A program made the position numbers and the translations under genes. This document shows positions 11,307 through 21,839 of a DNA stretch of 64,000 bases, piece by piece (positions within the stretch are counted from its first letter, which is position 1; each line of letters opens with the position of its first letter). The notes beneath the pieces are model-generated. The model was given only the letters and a program-made list of their open reading frames with translations. It was not told the origin of the DNA and ran no database searches. This DNA comes from Hofstenia miamia (Eukaryota; Xenacoelomorpha; Acoela), in contig SCFE01000003.1 in the NCBI GenBank assembly GCA_004352715.1, positions 1,640,901 to 1,704,900 on the forward strand, in the 5' to 3' direction.

Positions 11307-11707
11307 TCTACTTTTTTCATAGCTAACACCAACAATTCAAATACTTTGCACAAAGATGGAGTGTCCCCAACCAGTGAACCATCATCTAAATACCATGCGA
11401 TGCATATTAATTCAGGAAACTTATCTTTGATAGCAGAAACAATTGGGTGAATCACTAAAGCAAACAAAAGGAGAACCAAGAGATCACATTGTTGAACTCC
11501 GCAAGCTGAAAGTAAAGATTTGGATCCAAATTTCAACCGAGAAGGCTGGGAGTAGCAAAAATAAACCCAAGGATATAACTGTGGAAAATGAAGTTTAACC
11601 TGAGAAAGTATTGCTGAACGATTAAGACTGTTAAATGCATTTTTGATGTCTACCTGGAGAAATGCTAAATTTGTCTTTGATCCAACAGCTTCCACCAGTC
11701 CATTCAA
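11123..11707 (-). pseudogene. Reverse transcriptase domain of copy A
   Basis: Carries the standard RT landmarks: LQVDIKNAFNSLNR (motif A Asp), SACGVQQCD (motif B) and WYLDDGSLVG (motif C, Y-L-D-D). The Gly of motif B is replaced by Cys. Upstream, after a frameshift, the GVGIRGGCEAV block of the family can be read (about 11700-11745). Confidence 0.8.
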
Positions 11708-11778
11708 AACATGGTGACAGCTTCACAACCTCCCCTAATGCCTACACCAACTTGAAGTGGAGAAAAAGAGCAGCTGCC

Positions 11779-12024
11779 CTATTCCTTGACAATTGACATA
11801 AGCATTTGGCAATTAATCTTCGAAGGGCTTCTCCTACAGCAATTGGGCGAATTCTTCAATGCAAAAAGATTTGCTCTACAAAGATATAGTGCAATTGAAT
11901 CAAAAGCATTACCAGAGACTAGGCAGTTGACTACTTCAAGCACAAATGCAATGGCCCTGTCACCATTATTAGGTGTTGGGCATTGAAATGCATTAATCAG
12001 GTGGGAAGCGCAAAATTTAGACAC
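11779..12024 (-). pseudogene. Pre-RT segment of copy A
   Basis: Contains SKFCASHLINAF, VVNCLVSGNAF and LCRANLFALKN. These correspond to LRIDHLCEA, FMNHLVSGKAP and LAGAALVALRK in copy B. The segment sits immediately N-terminal to the RT palm. Confidence 0.65.
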
Positions 12025-12908
12025 TAGCAGCAGAATCTCTGGGAAAGCTTTTCATACTTTTAATAAGAATGTTTTTGTTTATCACAAATGGCTCTGTGTC
12101 TAAAGTACCATAATAATCTAGTTTATTTATAAAATTGTTGGGATGTTTCTCCTTCAGTGAATGAAATGTTTGCTCATCAAAGCTCAGACCATCGGATCTT
12201 AGGGCTGGTATGGCTTTATGAAAACTGCCCTCGTGACCAAGCTGTCTAGCTCTCTTAAGATTTTTGCTGGTACTGATGAAGATGATTTATTTTTAACATT
12301 GCCAAAACTTAGGTTGCTTCGTACCAGAGTTGAGCATAATAACCTTTCAAACACCGTTCAAAGCGTCTTTTGAGATTTGACTCTTCGTATTTCAGGTGTT
12401 TGGAACCCCCGCGAGGAAGAGACCGGATAACACAAGAGGGCAAAATAAAAATGTCCATCCAATAATTAATGAAACTTGGTTCCTGCTTAATGTTACTAAA
12501 AGAGTGGCTCACAGCTTTAACCCAGAGATTATGGCAGTTGATTGGAACCATCTTTCTGGTAGGAATAGTAAACATTTCAATATCAGAAAGTGAGGGAAAT
12601 ACAGGCGTTACTCCAGGTGAATGAGGTGGTAACACTGCATCTTCACATTTGGAACGATTTACAGTATGATATGCTTGGCAAGTCCCGAACGTTTACACAA
12701 ATCAGAAGCATGCAGACATACTACAAATGTTAGTATTGAAGGATAGCAATGAAGCAGCTGTGTGAGGATTGTTTGCGAATTGGATTGATGAACATCTTCT
12801 GATTGGTCGATTGAAATATGTCCTCTATCAGATCCAAAACCTATAATTTCATTTAAAGATGTTTATTTTTTCTTATTCTTGCGTTTTCATTGTTCCATTA
12901 ATACTTAG
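12017..12908. repeat. First copy of an 892-bp duplicated block
   Basis: Nearly identical to 12910-13802. The copies meet at a single N (12909). They are identical over long runs but differ in a cluster of substitutions around 12267-12370 (versus 13160-13265). Confidence 0.9.
12309..12635 (-). pseudogene. N-terminal domain of copy A, first duplicate
   Basis: Contains WMDIFILPSCVIRSLPRGG followed by an RRFERCLKG...LWYEAT block. This is the part of the family upstream of the RT. The duplicate at 13092-13529 reads further into the next block before stopping. Confidence 0.6.
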
Positions 12909-12909
12909 N
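12909..12909. other. Single N (contig join)
   Basis: A lone N exactly between two near-identical duplicate blocks, which suggests an artificial join. Confidence 0.9.
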
Positions 12910-13802
12910 TTAGACACTAGCAGCAGAATCTCTGGGAAAGCTTTTCATACTTTTAATAAGAATGTTTTTGTTTATCACAAATGGCTCTGTGTCTAAAGTA
13001 CCATAATAATCTAGTTTATTTATAAAATTGTTGGGATGTTTCTCCTTCAGTGAATGAAATGTTTGCTCATCAAAGCTCAGACCATCGGATCTTAGGGCTG
13101 GTATGGCTTTATGAAAACTGCCCTCGTGACCAAGCTGTCTAGCTCTCTTAAGATTTTTGCTGGGACTGAAGAAGATGATTTATTTTTAATGTTGTCAGAA
13201 CTTACAGTTGCTTCGTACCAAAGTTGAGCATAATCACCATTTAACCAACGCTCTAAGCGGCTCTTGAGATTTGACTCTTCGTATTTCAGGTGTTTGGAAC
13301 CCCCGCGAGGAAGAGACCGGATAACACAAGAGGGCAAAATAAAAATGTCCATCCAATAATTAATGAAACTTGGTTCCTGCTTAATGTTACTAAAAGAGTG
13401 GCTCACAGCTTTAACCCAGAGATTATGGCAGTTGATTGGAACCATCTTTCTGGTAGGAATAGTAAACATTTCAATATCAGAAAGTGAGGGAAATACAGGC
13501 TTTACTCCAGGTGAATGAGGCGGCAACACTGCATCTTCACATTTGGAACGATTTACAGTATGATATGCTTGGCAAGTCCCGAACGTTTACACAAATCAGA
13601 AGCATGCAGACATACTACAAATGTTAGTATTGAAGGATAGCAATGAAGCAGCTGTGTGAGGATTGTTTGCGAATTGGATTGATGAACATCTTCTGATTGG
13701 TCGATTGAAATATGTCCTCTATCAGATCCAAAACCTATAATTTCATTTAAAGATGTTTATTTTTTCTTATTCTTGCGTTTTCATTGTTCCATTAATACTT
13801 AG
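12910..13802. repeat. Second copy of the duplicated block
   Basis: Matches 12017-12908. Unique sequence continues beyond 13802, so this copy is the one continuous with the right flank. Confidence 0.9.
13092..13529 (-). pseudogene. N-terminal domain of copy A, second duplicate
   Basis: A 145-residue frame with the same LPSCVIRSLPRGG block, then RLERWLNGDYAQLWYEAT and an AKILRELDSL segment. It is longer than the first duplicate because a frameshift there is absent here. Confidence 0.65.
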
Positions 13803-14064
13803 ATTGTATATATTCTCTTGATGTTACGTTATAAATAATTTTAAAACCGTTGAATGCAAAAAGTTTTACCATTATATAATATTAAGTCAACTTTTCCATT
13901 AAAAGTGGGGACCCTAAAAATAAACAAACATGGCTAAGACTTTGCAACTGTTTTTGTAGATTGACAAATTTTAAAACCCATAAAGCTGTTTTTAAGTTTT
14001 TCACCTCGCCCTACTGTCCATGTCGCACGATTTCCAAAATGCCCAATAGGCTTGGAAAAAACTC

Positions 14065-14289
14065 TTGAAAAATGTGGAAAAACAATTTTTGTTTCTAAAA
14101 TTTATTCATAGCCTAGATAAAGAACTAAACAATCACATATTTCTCATAATTTTTCTAATTGCTTTGTTTATAGACGCTGTATCTGAATGTCTACCGAAAA
14201 ATCAAGATTATTATAGAAATAAAGAATGTTGCACTAATTCTTGTAGCAATAACGTGAAGGTTACTGTTTTGAGAACTTGTGAAAGATAA
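14065..14289 (+). CDS. Small cysteine-rich, possibly secreted peptide (or terminal exon)
   Basis: A 74-residue frame. A hydrophobic, signal-peptide-like stretch (IFLIIFLIALFI) is followed by a short mature-like region with five Cys in the pattern C-x12-CC-x3-C-x11-C. Just before the Cys-rich part lies a good splice acceptor (TTGCTTTGTTTATAG, ending at 14173). The Cys-rich part could therefore instead be a last exon whose upstream exons are elsewhere. A canonical AATAAA lies at 14367-14372, about 78 bases after the stop. The odd Cys number suggests a missing partner or dimerisation. I recognise no family and assign no activity. Confidence 0.35.
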   Translation: MKNVEKQFLFLKFIHSLDKELNNHIFLIIFLIALFIDAVSECLPKNQDYYRNKECCTNSCSNNVKVTVLRTCER

Positions 14290-14366
14290 TCAAACTTTAT
14301 AAAAGCTTTTTTACACTAGTAGTTTTGGTAATTAATAATGTAATTTTCAAGTAAAATTCAAAAAAT

Positions 14367-14372
14367 AATAAA
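14367..14372 (+). promoter_or_regulatory. Candidate polyadenylation signal AATAAA
   Basis: Lies 78 bases downstream of the stop of the Cys-rich frame. Such hexamers are common in AT-rich DNA. Confidence 0.3.
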
Positions 14373-14611
14373 AGGACACCCGGCCATTTAAGGTCAAAAA
14401 TGAAATTAATAAATACTTCTGTAGTTATTCATAAGAAAGGCTTGAATACAAATGGTGAGAGTATAAATTCTATATTTATAGTATTAACCATTCTACGTCG
14501 TTTGGGGTGCTTCTGTAACCCACAGTCCTTAATTACATTGCTAAAAGGCGGGAAATTCCGGTAAACCAACAAAAACTTATTATGAATTAAAAAAAACGCA
14601 TCATTTATTTA

Positions 14612-14645
14612 AAATGTTTCGGCATGCCGCTGCCATTCTTAAAAA
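14612..14645 (-). ncRNA. Degenerate hammerhead-like stem next to the Penelope-like end
   Basis: On the minus strand, a GGCA...TGCC stem is closed by GAAAC, the arrangement of stem II plus the conserved GAAA of hammerhead ribozymes. The expected CTGANGA core on the other side is poorly matched (TTAAGAA), so it is probably inactive. It lies just downstream of a Penelope-like coding end, where such ribozymes are known in this superfamily. Confidence 0.3.
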
Positions 14646-14690
14646 GTTTCCCACAATAAAATTTACAAATATTCATCAAATTACATTTTT

Positions 14691-15131
14691 TTATAATATT
14701 TTCGGTAAATTTAGTTTGTATTTATATTCATATTTTTTGTTTAAGCTTGGTTCCTTTAATTCTATATAAGTTGATTTAATGATGCTTATTTGAATATTAT
14801 CAATTGGCTTGGATAAAATTTTATATGTAAATTTCATATCACAGTTCTTTAAATGATCAGAGATGGTCGATTGATTTTTGTGTTCTTTAATCTTAATTGT
14901 AGATTTCTTGAAGTCTTTCCAATGTATTGTGCACCACAGTTGGAAGTAGTAATTTCATACACTACTTTGGAAAGGTTTTCAATCTTGGTTTCTGTTTTTA
15001 GTCCTATTAGATGTCTTAGTTTACTGGTCTTAAGTATAAAGCCTATCTTTAAAAATGATGGAGTGAATCTTTTCAGATATTTCTGTAATTTAATTGATTC
15101 TATGCCTCGATGTTTAATATTAAAGATTTAA
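14691..15131 (-). pseudogene. Penelope-like element, GIY-YIG endonuclease end
   Basis: The frame reads FNIKHRGIESIKLQKYLKR, then VVYEITTSNCGAQYIGKTS. The latter is a GIY-YIG motif in which VYEI and QYIG are the two signature strands, followed by RNLQLRLK. It ends with a KPSLN-like tail and a stop at 14691-14693. One stop interrupts it near 14850. This is the C-terminal nuclease of a Penelope-like retroelement. It faces away from its inverted partner at 15172-15860. Confidence 0.75.
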
Positions 15132-15171
15132 TTGTATAAATAATCACTTTGTTTTTAAATGAATGTTGCCA

Positions 15172-15860
15172 AAATAATGAATAAATTTCATTACTATGCT
15201 CGATATATTGATGATATACTAGTTATAACAGAATATAATGTTAAAAACACACTTCCTTGAATTCTTTAGATTCTGCAATTCAATTTACTATCGAAGAAGA
15301 AAACAACAAAAGACTACCATTTCTGAATTTTAACTTTGAAAGAATAAAGAACAAATTTATGTCATCATACTACAGCAAACCAACGGATACAAATTTAGTA
15401 ATTAACTACCATTCAAACGTACCTTTTGATTACAAAAAATCCATGACCAAAGGTCTGATACATCGAAATTTCATGATTGATCATAATTACGAAAAAATTC
15501 ATAAATCAATCATAAAGATCAAAGATATATTAAAGCGTAATGAATATCCAACATATATAGTCGATAGAATAATAAAAGAAAAACTAGAAGACTTACTACA
15601 AAGTCAAGAAACTAAAAACAAACAAAGTGATTATTTATACAATTACATTTTTAATATTGAATATCGAGGCATACAATCAATTAAATTACAGAAATATCTG
15701 AAGAGAATCACTCCATCATTTTTAAAGATAGGCACAATACATTCGAAAGACTTCAAGAAATTTACAATTAAGAATTAAAGAACACAAAATTCGATCGACC
15801 ATCTCTGATCATTTAAAGAACAGTGATATGAAATTTACATATAAAATTTTATTACTTTAT
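15172..15860 (+). pseudogene. Penelope-like element, RT palm to GIY-YIG fragment
   Basis: Begins with RYIDDILVI (about 15208-15234), the RT motif C of Penelope-like elements. After a frameshift a long frame (15257-15778) reads FTIEEENNKRLPFLNF and YYSKPTDTNLVINYHSN, the conserved post-palm region, then YRGIQSIKLQKYLKR. A deletion removes the first half of GIY-YIG, and the second half resumes in another frame as YIRKTSRNLQLRIKEHK. The last 100 or so bases are an inverted copy of the end of the left fragment. Confidence 0.75.
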
Positions 15861-18469
15861 ATATTAACTTATATGCCTAATAATGCTAAATAGCAGCAAT
15901 GTTTAGCAGCTTTATTTACAATATTAACTGCATTTCTAGGATTATCGTCATATGGGGTAAGTGCATAACCCCAAGTTATTTAATCTAACAAATATTAAGA
16001 ATACTGTATTATGTCAGAGTCATTTTATATCTTACATTGCATACATGCAACTTTCCTTTCAAATCTCTAATGTAGCGTGTAAATAGTTGAGGAAATTGGG
16101 GATGAAGCTTTTTCAATCATGACTCAAGTTTCAAGTAATGACGATAATTTGATGATGGTAGTTCACCTGGATTAAGAAATTTTGAATTCTAATGTTGAGC
16201 ATGATGTTCATTCAATTTTTAACCGTGACCCGATCTGGCCTGTCTAAACAATGATCCGTTGCCCAAACTAATCAAAGAAGGATTACTATAGTATAATAAG
16301 CGCAAAAATGTTTAAAAATATATAAGCATCAATGAAAACAAGCCAAAATCAATAAAAAATAAAAGTATATTAGAATCTATTAGTCTTGAAGAATTTCAAA
16401 GATTAAAGGGGTGGACTTCTTAAATTGTTCCTTAATTCAGTTAGTGTTCTTCCTCCCTAACAATTATGAATGACCAGAGACCCGATTTGTCTAAAAATGC
16501 CGACTTGACTGTCGAACAAGTTTACCCGTAACCACCCTGAATGATATACAGAAATATTAATTGCAGTATTAGGTCAAATCCTGTACATCTTGGCAATGCT
16601 GGACGACAATTATGTCGACGGTCTAACTCAAATAGCAACATGCACCCTGGTTTGAAAAGAGGCATCATGAAACGTATTTGGTTTTATGATGTGTAATCTG
16701 GTTTTGCACTTAACTAATTACCATAAATGTGAGAAGTTACACTGATTGGTGCATAAAATGCAGAAATTAGTATTCCCAATACAGTCACATTGAAACAAGC
16801 TAGCCTATATCTAAATCAAGTTTATAATATTGATATGGACATTTGGTATACTTCATGTCATCTTGTAAATTATTTTTTTGACAAATTGTTGGCAATTGCA
16901 CTATATACAATAGAAATTGCAAAATTTATCAGTTAACATTGTTTCTCACAACATTTCACTTTAGCCATATTGAGCAAAAGTAAACATTCTCAATTCTTGA
17001 TATCTTTAATGTATTTCAATGAGTACAATTTACCACAAACTTCATAGAAGAAAAAAGGAAAATGAACAAACAATAAGTCTTTATTGCACTGGTCGCTTTT
17101 GCAATTGTTTAACAAGCATTTTAATATAAGATTATAAAAAGGTGTATTGAATGAAAGAGTAAGAAAAATCTGCACAAATTAAGAAGCAGAACTATAAATT
17201 TGTTTGGCTTAATAAAGGCTCGTTTTGGGCTGGTTGTGTATCCAATGCGGTGTTCAATCTCGGCTCGGCTTGCTGCGCTAGAAGCTCAGCTTGTTGATAG
17301 GTCTGGTAGTAAAAATTGTATTAATACCTGTATCAAATACATGTGTGACTATATGCGTCAATGGATGAGTGACTCCATGATATTAAAGAAGACAAGGCCT
17401 CCACTTGAAAAAGAACGGAGAAGGTGCTTCTTTTTCATGCAAATATTTACAAAATACAACAGAAAAGTGTTACAAGCTTTCAAATGTTGTTGTAAACCGC
17501 ATGCTGTAAGTGAAATAATTTATGTATATTGAACAATTCTTTAAATTTATTTTATATTAAATAACGTGGAATTTATAATTTGGGGTAATAAAGTTACCGC
17601 AAATGACGATGCCCATATTTTAAAGGTAACGACGTAGAAGGGTTAATTTATGAATCTTTACAGCCATTTTAAATGTCAGTAATAATTTATGTCATCATGA
17701 AGCAAAAATTACAATAAATATACTAGGAAATACAGCTCTTGTTATTTGTAGGACTTAAATCATTTAATAATTTATTGAAATCCTTGATAGATTCATATAT
17801 CAATTGCAATGCTAGAAATTTAACTTAGATTCAATATCTACTATTCATTAGATCACATGTAAGTTCGCCATAAACTAAGATACTAAATTTAAAATTTAAT
17901 TGTTTTTGCAAAAGTTATACATGTATTCTTGCTATATTTGAATAGTTTTTGACGCTTTTTGGAGTTTTAAGCAGTCTATTATATTGTACAAAGCAACTCT
18001 AAATATAGATATTTTCTATCTTTCTTTCTTTGAAGGATTGAAAAAGTGATTAAATATTGTAAATAATAATTTATTGTTGAACCCTAGACTTGATAAATTG
18101 TCCCATTCTTGCATCAATTTAAAACTTTTTTAAAGGCTAATCAATTTAGTAGCAATAATACTAATCATACAATAATGTTAAAAGTCCGATTAATTATATG
18201 TAGAAACTCCACACTAAATATTGACAAAGAATGAATGCATAATAAAATGACAAAGAAATAGTGATGTAGCAAAATTTTTTATTGAAATTACCATTTTCAC
18301 AAACGCGAGTAATTGTTTATGAAATAAGAAGTACAGATTCCAAATGATACACAAATATTGAAAAAAATCTCCCTAATTCCAAATCATTTTAATTATGTAA
18401 TGTTTTGTAATTGATAATGCTGTAATACCCATTTCATTTTGTTAATGACAGTTTATATTTAACGGTAAA
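15861..18469. other. No recognisable gene
   Basis: AT-rich DNA. A 110-codon frame at 17200-17532 and short frames near 16990 show no motif. No terminal repeats were found. Confidence 0.5.
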
Positions 18470-18650
18470 TTCCAATTTATTATCACTGAAAATACAAATG
18501 TAGTCAGCGCATTGTATAACAATCACTTGGTTTTGCTCTTCAAATCATTGACATAGATGCTAAAAAAGCGAAGGAGCTTGCACTATGCCGTGAGATACTC
18601 CACTTGAAACAGTTAACCAATTCCAAATTCTAACGCAAAGTACATGGCGG
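18470..18650 (-). pseudogene. LINE reverse transcriptase scrap
   Basis: Across small frameshifts the minus strand reads WLTVSSGVSHGIVQAPSLF, then YVNDLKSK and ADYICIFSDNK. These match the order VTSGVPQGS...LF.IYINDL...YADD.ifs of LINE reverse transcriptases (motifs B and C). The catalytic box is ruined. Confidence 0.55.
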
Positions 18651-19984
18651 CAATGTAGTCGTTAAACAGTCTATACAGTATATGCATTCAGTAACTATCT
18701 CAATGTAATTAAGTGAATTGTATCCATATTGCTATCATAAAAATATTCACAATATTTAACAAAAATATATTTGAAAGGATTAGTTTGAAATTGTTATATC
18801 AATATTTCAGAAACTTCCGAGTGTATTCCTACACAATTACTAAAGTTACAATACTTTCCCTATTAATTTAAATCCTTTGCTATGTATGACAGATTATGAA
18901 TACTGAAGCAAAATTTTGTAATTGTGATTATCCAAGATTTAGGATAATGGCTATATTTTACGCCCAGATTAAAAAGGAGTCTATGATTACTTCTTTCAGT
19001 GACTGCCGTCAATTCAATTTTTTCATTGTTTTATAGTTTAGTGGAATGTGTATAAAGTAATTCATTTACTGAAAGTTATTCTACGTTAACTGATTTTTGC
19101 ATATTTATGTTTCCTTTTTTGGTAAATAAAATTGTGTTAGTCGTTTGATACACGCAAGCAGCGATGGAATAACATCAGTTATGTTACACTACTGTGTATC
19201 ATCGAATCCATTTATTTTTTAAAAATAAGTTTGAAATATTTTCGTACTACTTAAAGACTATTTGAATATTAGAACGATCACTATTTAAAATTTTGATCAG
19301 ATACTTCATTCCTTTAAAATTAATCGTTAAGCCATCTGTCAGATTTCAAAAGGTATTGACATTTATATTTGGACCCAATGGAAAACAAAAACGCAATTTC
19401 AAATTGATATCTAAAAGGTTTCTTAAAGCATTTCACCAATATTTTTGTAAAAATTATACTAGAAATATATTTAATATTTAGAGTAAAAGATACTTAGCGC
19501 GAGTATATTTCGCCTATTTTCGTACTTAGGGCGAAATATATACATAAATAATAGCAAATACTAAAAAATCTTTACAATAATCTCTATGATGTTCTTTTTA
19601 TAGAGGTGTTTTGTATAATTTAACTATTTCACTGCACCAACGATGGTCAGATGAATCTATTTGTGATAGCAGTACGTGTAATATATTTCAATTTACTCCT
19701 TTCTTTTTAAAAATATTATTAAATGTATATAGTATTCTTTTATATTCATTGTATGAGACCCCTTTACTTGAATAATGTTGAATGAAATCTGCAAAATTAT
19801 AGTTTGTACAAAAAGACGAATCAGCTAAAGAACAGCTCTCTAGTTTGGAAATGCAGCGAAAAAAAACCAAATTGCAGCTCAATCATGCAGAGTTAGCACT
19901 TAGCGTCTTTCATTTAGTAAGTAATCACACTCTAATTAATCAAATTACCCGCCAACTGTGACGTGATTAGCTCAAGAAATGCAA
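18651..19984. other. No recognisable gene
   Basis: AT-rich. The only structure noted is a short inverted repeat, GTATATTTCGCC (19503-19514) with its near complement at 19529-19542. Confidence 0.5.
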
Positions 19985-21020
19985 TACAGCTATTCCAGCG
20001 TGACTCGCGTGACATTTGGAGAAATTTTGAGGAAAACAACTTCAAATTATGTGAGATGAAAAAGAAAAATTGGAAAAATGTTCAGCAGCTTCTGAGAACA
20101 TACCACAAAGATGAAAAACAGTTGAGATATTCAGTTTTTAGTGAGACCTCTTGAAATCATGGCCAATTTTTCACTTGTGACTCGCGTGACATCTAGAAAT
20201 AGAAAATTTCTAACTGCAGTGGGAATATGTTCAATTCCTAGTAGACCAGTTACTTACAGAAGCTCTTATTCATTTTGAAAGTAAGCCAAACATAGATTTA
20301 AAGGTAGAAAATTACAAAAACTTCAGGCCTACTTTTTTCCCCTATTTATGCCCTCAGACATTTGTGACTGATGTGACAGATTTTTGTGACTCGCGTGACA
20401 CAGTAGAGGTTTACTGAAAACATTTATGAATTAAACAATACCAGTTAGCTTTATCTTATGAAATGCTTCTCTGTAGTGTACAATGGAACTATATAGTCAA
20501 TCAAAAAGAAAAAAAGTAATCATACAATATGGAAAAAGGTGCATTTCACCAGGTTAACTTTAGTCTAAATTTGTGACTCGCGTGACACCACCAGCGAAAC
20601 TCTCTTTTGTGTTCCATTAGCACCCAAATATTTTTAACTAACAAGTTTTGATAGTTGAATCATCTTTAATGGACTAAGTTCTAAGGTTTTTGCACAAAAA
20701 TAGCCTTCTCTTTGCATGCAACATCTGAAAATAAGCTAAACTTAGCTCAATTCTTTTTTTCCCCCGAAATAATTAAAAGTAGGTGCTTCTGTTGAAAGAG
20801 CACAGGATATTGATATTCCTTGCACACAAACTAAAATTTGTAAAATTTCAATCATTTGGACCTATAAGAAGTCATTTCTATAAGTTTTGGTGTCAAAAAT
20901 AAAATTTGAAATTTTGCCTTGGGTGTTAACAATACTGTGGAATGGCTGAATATATGAAAGTTACTAATTTATTCATTTCAGATGCGCAACCTCTAAATAT
21001 TAAAAAATTAAAATCAATAA
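19985..21020. repeat. First copy of a 1.04-kb duplicated block
   Basis: Nearly identical to 21840-22876, with one inserted base and a few substitutions. It ends at the single N at 21021. It contains four exact copies of GTGACTCGCGTGACA. Confidence 0.9.
20000..20587 (+). repeat. Recurrent 15-bp motif GTGACTCGCGTGACA
   Basis: Exact copies start at 20000, 20177, 20386 and 20573, and a variant (GTGACTGATGTGACA) starts at 20364. Steps are 177, 187 (to the variant) and 187 (from 20386). The intervening DNA does not look alike, so this is not a simple tandem satellite. Confidence 0.85.
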
Positions 21021-21021
21021 N
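21021..21021. other. Single N (contig join)
   Basis: Lies exactly where copy one of the 1.04-kb block stops. Confidence 0.9.
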
Positions 21022-21389
21022 CTCAAATTGGGGAGCTCAGGCTTGGAATGAAGAGAACGCAAGAAGGAATAAGAGTCTTGAAGAGAACCGGACGAGAAGC
21101 TGGACAGAAAAGAGACTTTGTCAAGTTCCATATAATTGATAACATCTTCTGTGAGAGAAGCAAGCTTCGGAGTAGCAGTAGTACCATAATGGCGTTTGTA
21201 AGACTCCAATTTATTCAAAGAATGCACAGTAAGGGACGAAAAATAGAAAGGAAGAGAAGCACGCTTTTTCCGCCGATGCCTGCAAATTTGCATCGACAAG
21301 AATTTACCCTAATACTAACCTGCACCATGGAAGTGTATCATATAATCGTTTATCTCGGTAAGATTAGAGATGTAAAAGATCAATAGAAA

Positions 21390-21590
21390 AGGACCTGTTA
21401 CGAATTCCGGCGAGCACCACTGGTAATGGTCCGTGCTTGGTTTCTCTTGGCGAAGTATTGAACAAAGAATATGCTGTCACTTAGATAACTAGCTATCCAA
21501 TTTATAGCGCTTGGTGGCAATTTACATGACAGCTTCTGAATGAAGTATCATAAAGAAAGATATAAAATGCTTTCCTCAAATCATAAGCCT
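21390..21590 (-). pseudogene. LINE reverse transcriptase scrap
   Basis: The minus strand reads DLRKAFYIFL, then in a shifted frame KLPPSAINWIASYLSD and NQARTITSGARR. This is the motif A to motif B stretch of CR1/Jockey-type RTs (DLRKAFD...LPPSAINWI.SYL...VTSGVPQG). A 99-codon minus-strand frame just to the left (21000-21299) is not recognised. Confidence 0.65.
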
Positions 21591-21839
21591 ATTGCCCAAG
21601 GGGTATAATAGAAGTACTAAACATTTTAGTAAGGTAGAGTCAGTCATGGAACATGCAAAGAAAGAGTGTCGAAACCAAAAAGTTTCATATTATAAAACCG
21701 AGCAAAATAGTATTGCCAATTAAAACTGTTGTAAATTTCAATACAAAATTGTATGAATACATTGTTTCATCCCTATTTGAGCCCATGTTGCCCCATGGCG
21801 AACCAAAACTTGTAAGAAATTAACGAATGGCTTTGATAT

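Larger units (their letters stand above)
10252..13802 (-). mobile_element. RT plus restriction-like nuclease retroelement, copy A
   Basis: On the minus strand, from right to left: an N-terminal domain (13529 downward), a pre-RT segment (12024-11779), a reverse transcriptase (11707-11123), a post-RT domain (11306-10603) and a nuclease (10530-10252). The RT has GVQQCD where GVQQGD is usual, and a YLDD catalytic box. The order matches the two plus-strand copies at 26.0-29.6 kb. The N-terminal part is present twice (12017-12908 and 12910-13802) around a single N. Frameshifts separate nearly every domain, so the copy is dead. The architecture (RT, zinc-knuckle-like motif, D-X14-D nuclease) recalls R2-type elements, but I cannot assign a clade. 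Confidence 0.75.

Noticed and set aside
12396-12593. Plus-strand frame, repeated at 13290-13487
   Set aside because: Its exact repetition reflects the duplicated block; it is antisense to the retroelement N-terminal domain.
14853-15131. 92-codon plus-strand frame
   Set aside because: Antisense to the Penelope-like GIY-YIG fragment, which has a clear motif on the minus strand.
17200-17532. 110-codon frame with several Cys near its end
   Set aside because: No leader, no family motif and no splice or polyadenylation support.
20000-20587. CRISPR-like or satellite array
   Set aside because: The repeated unit is only 15 bp, the spacers are about 170 bp and unlike each other, and the genome is eukaryotic.
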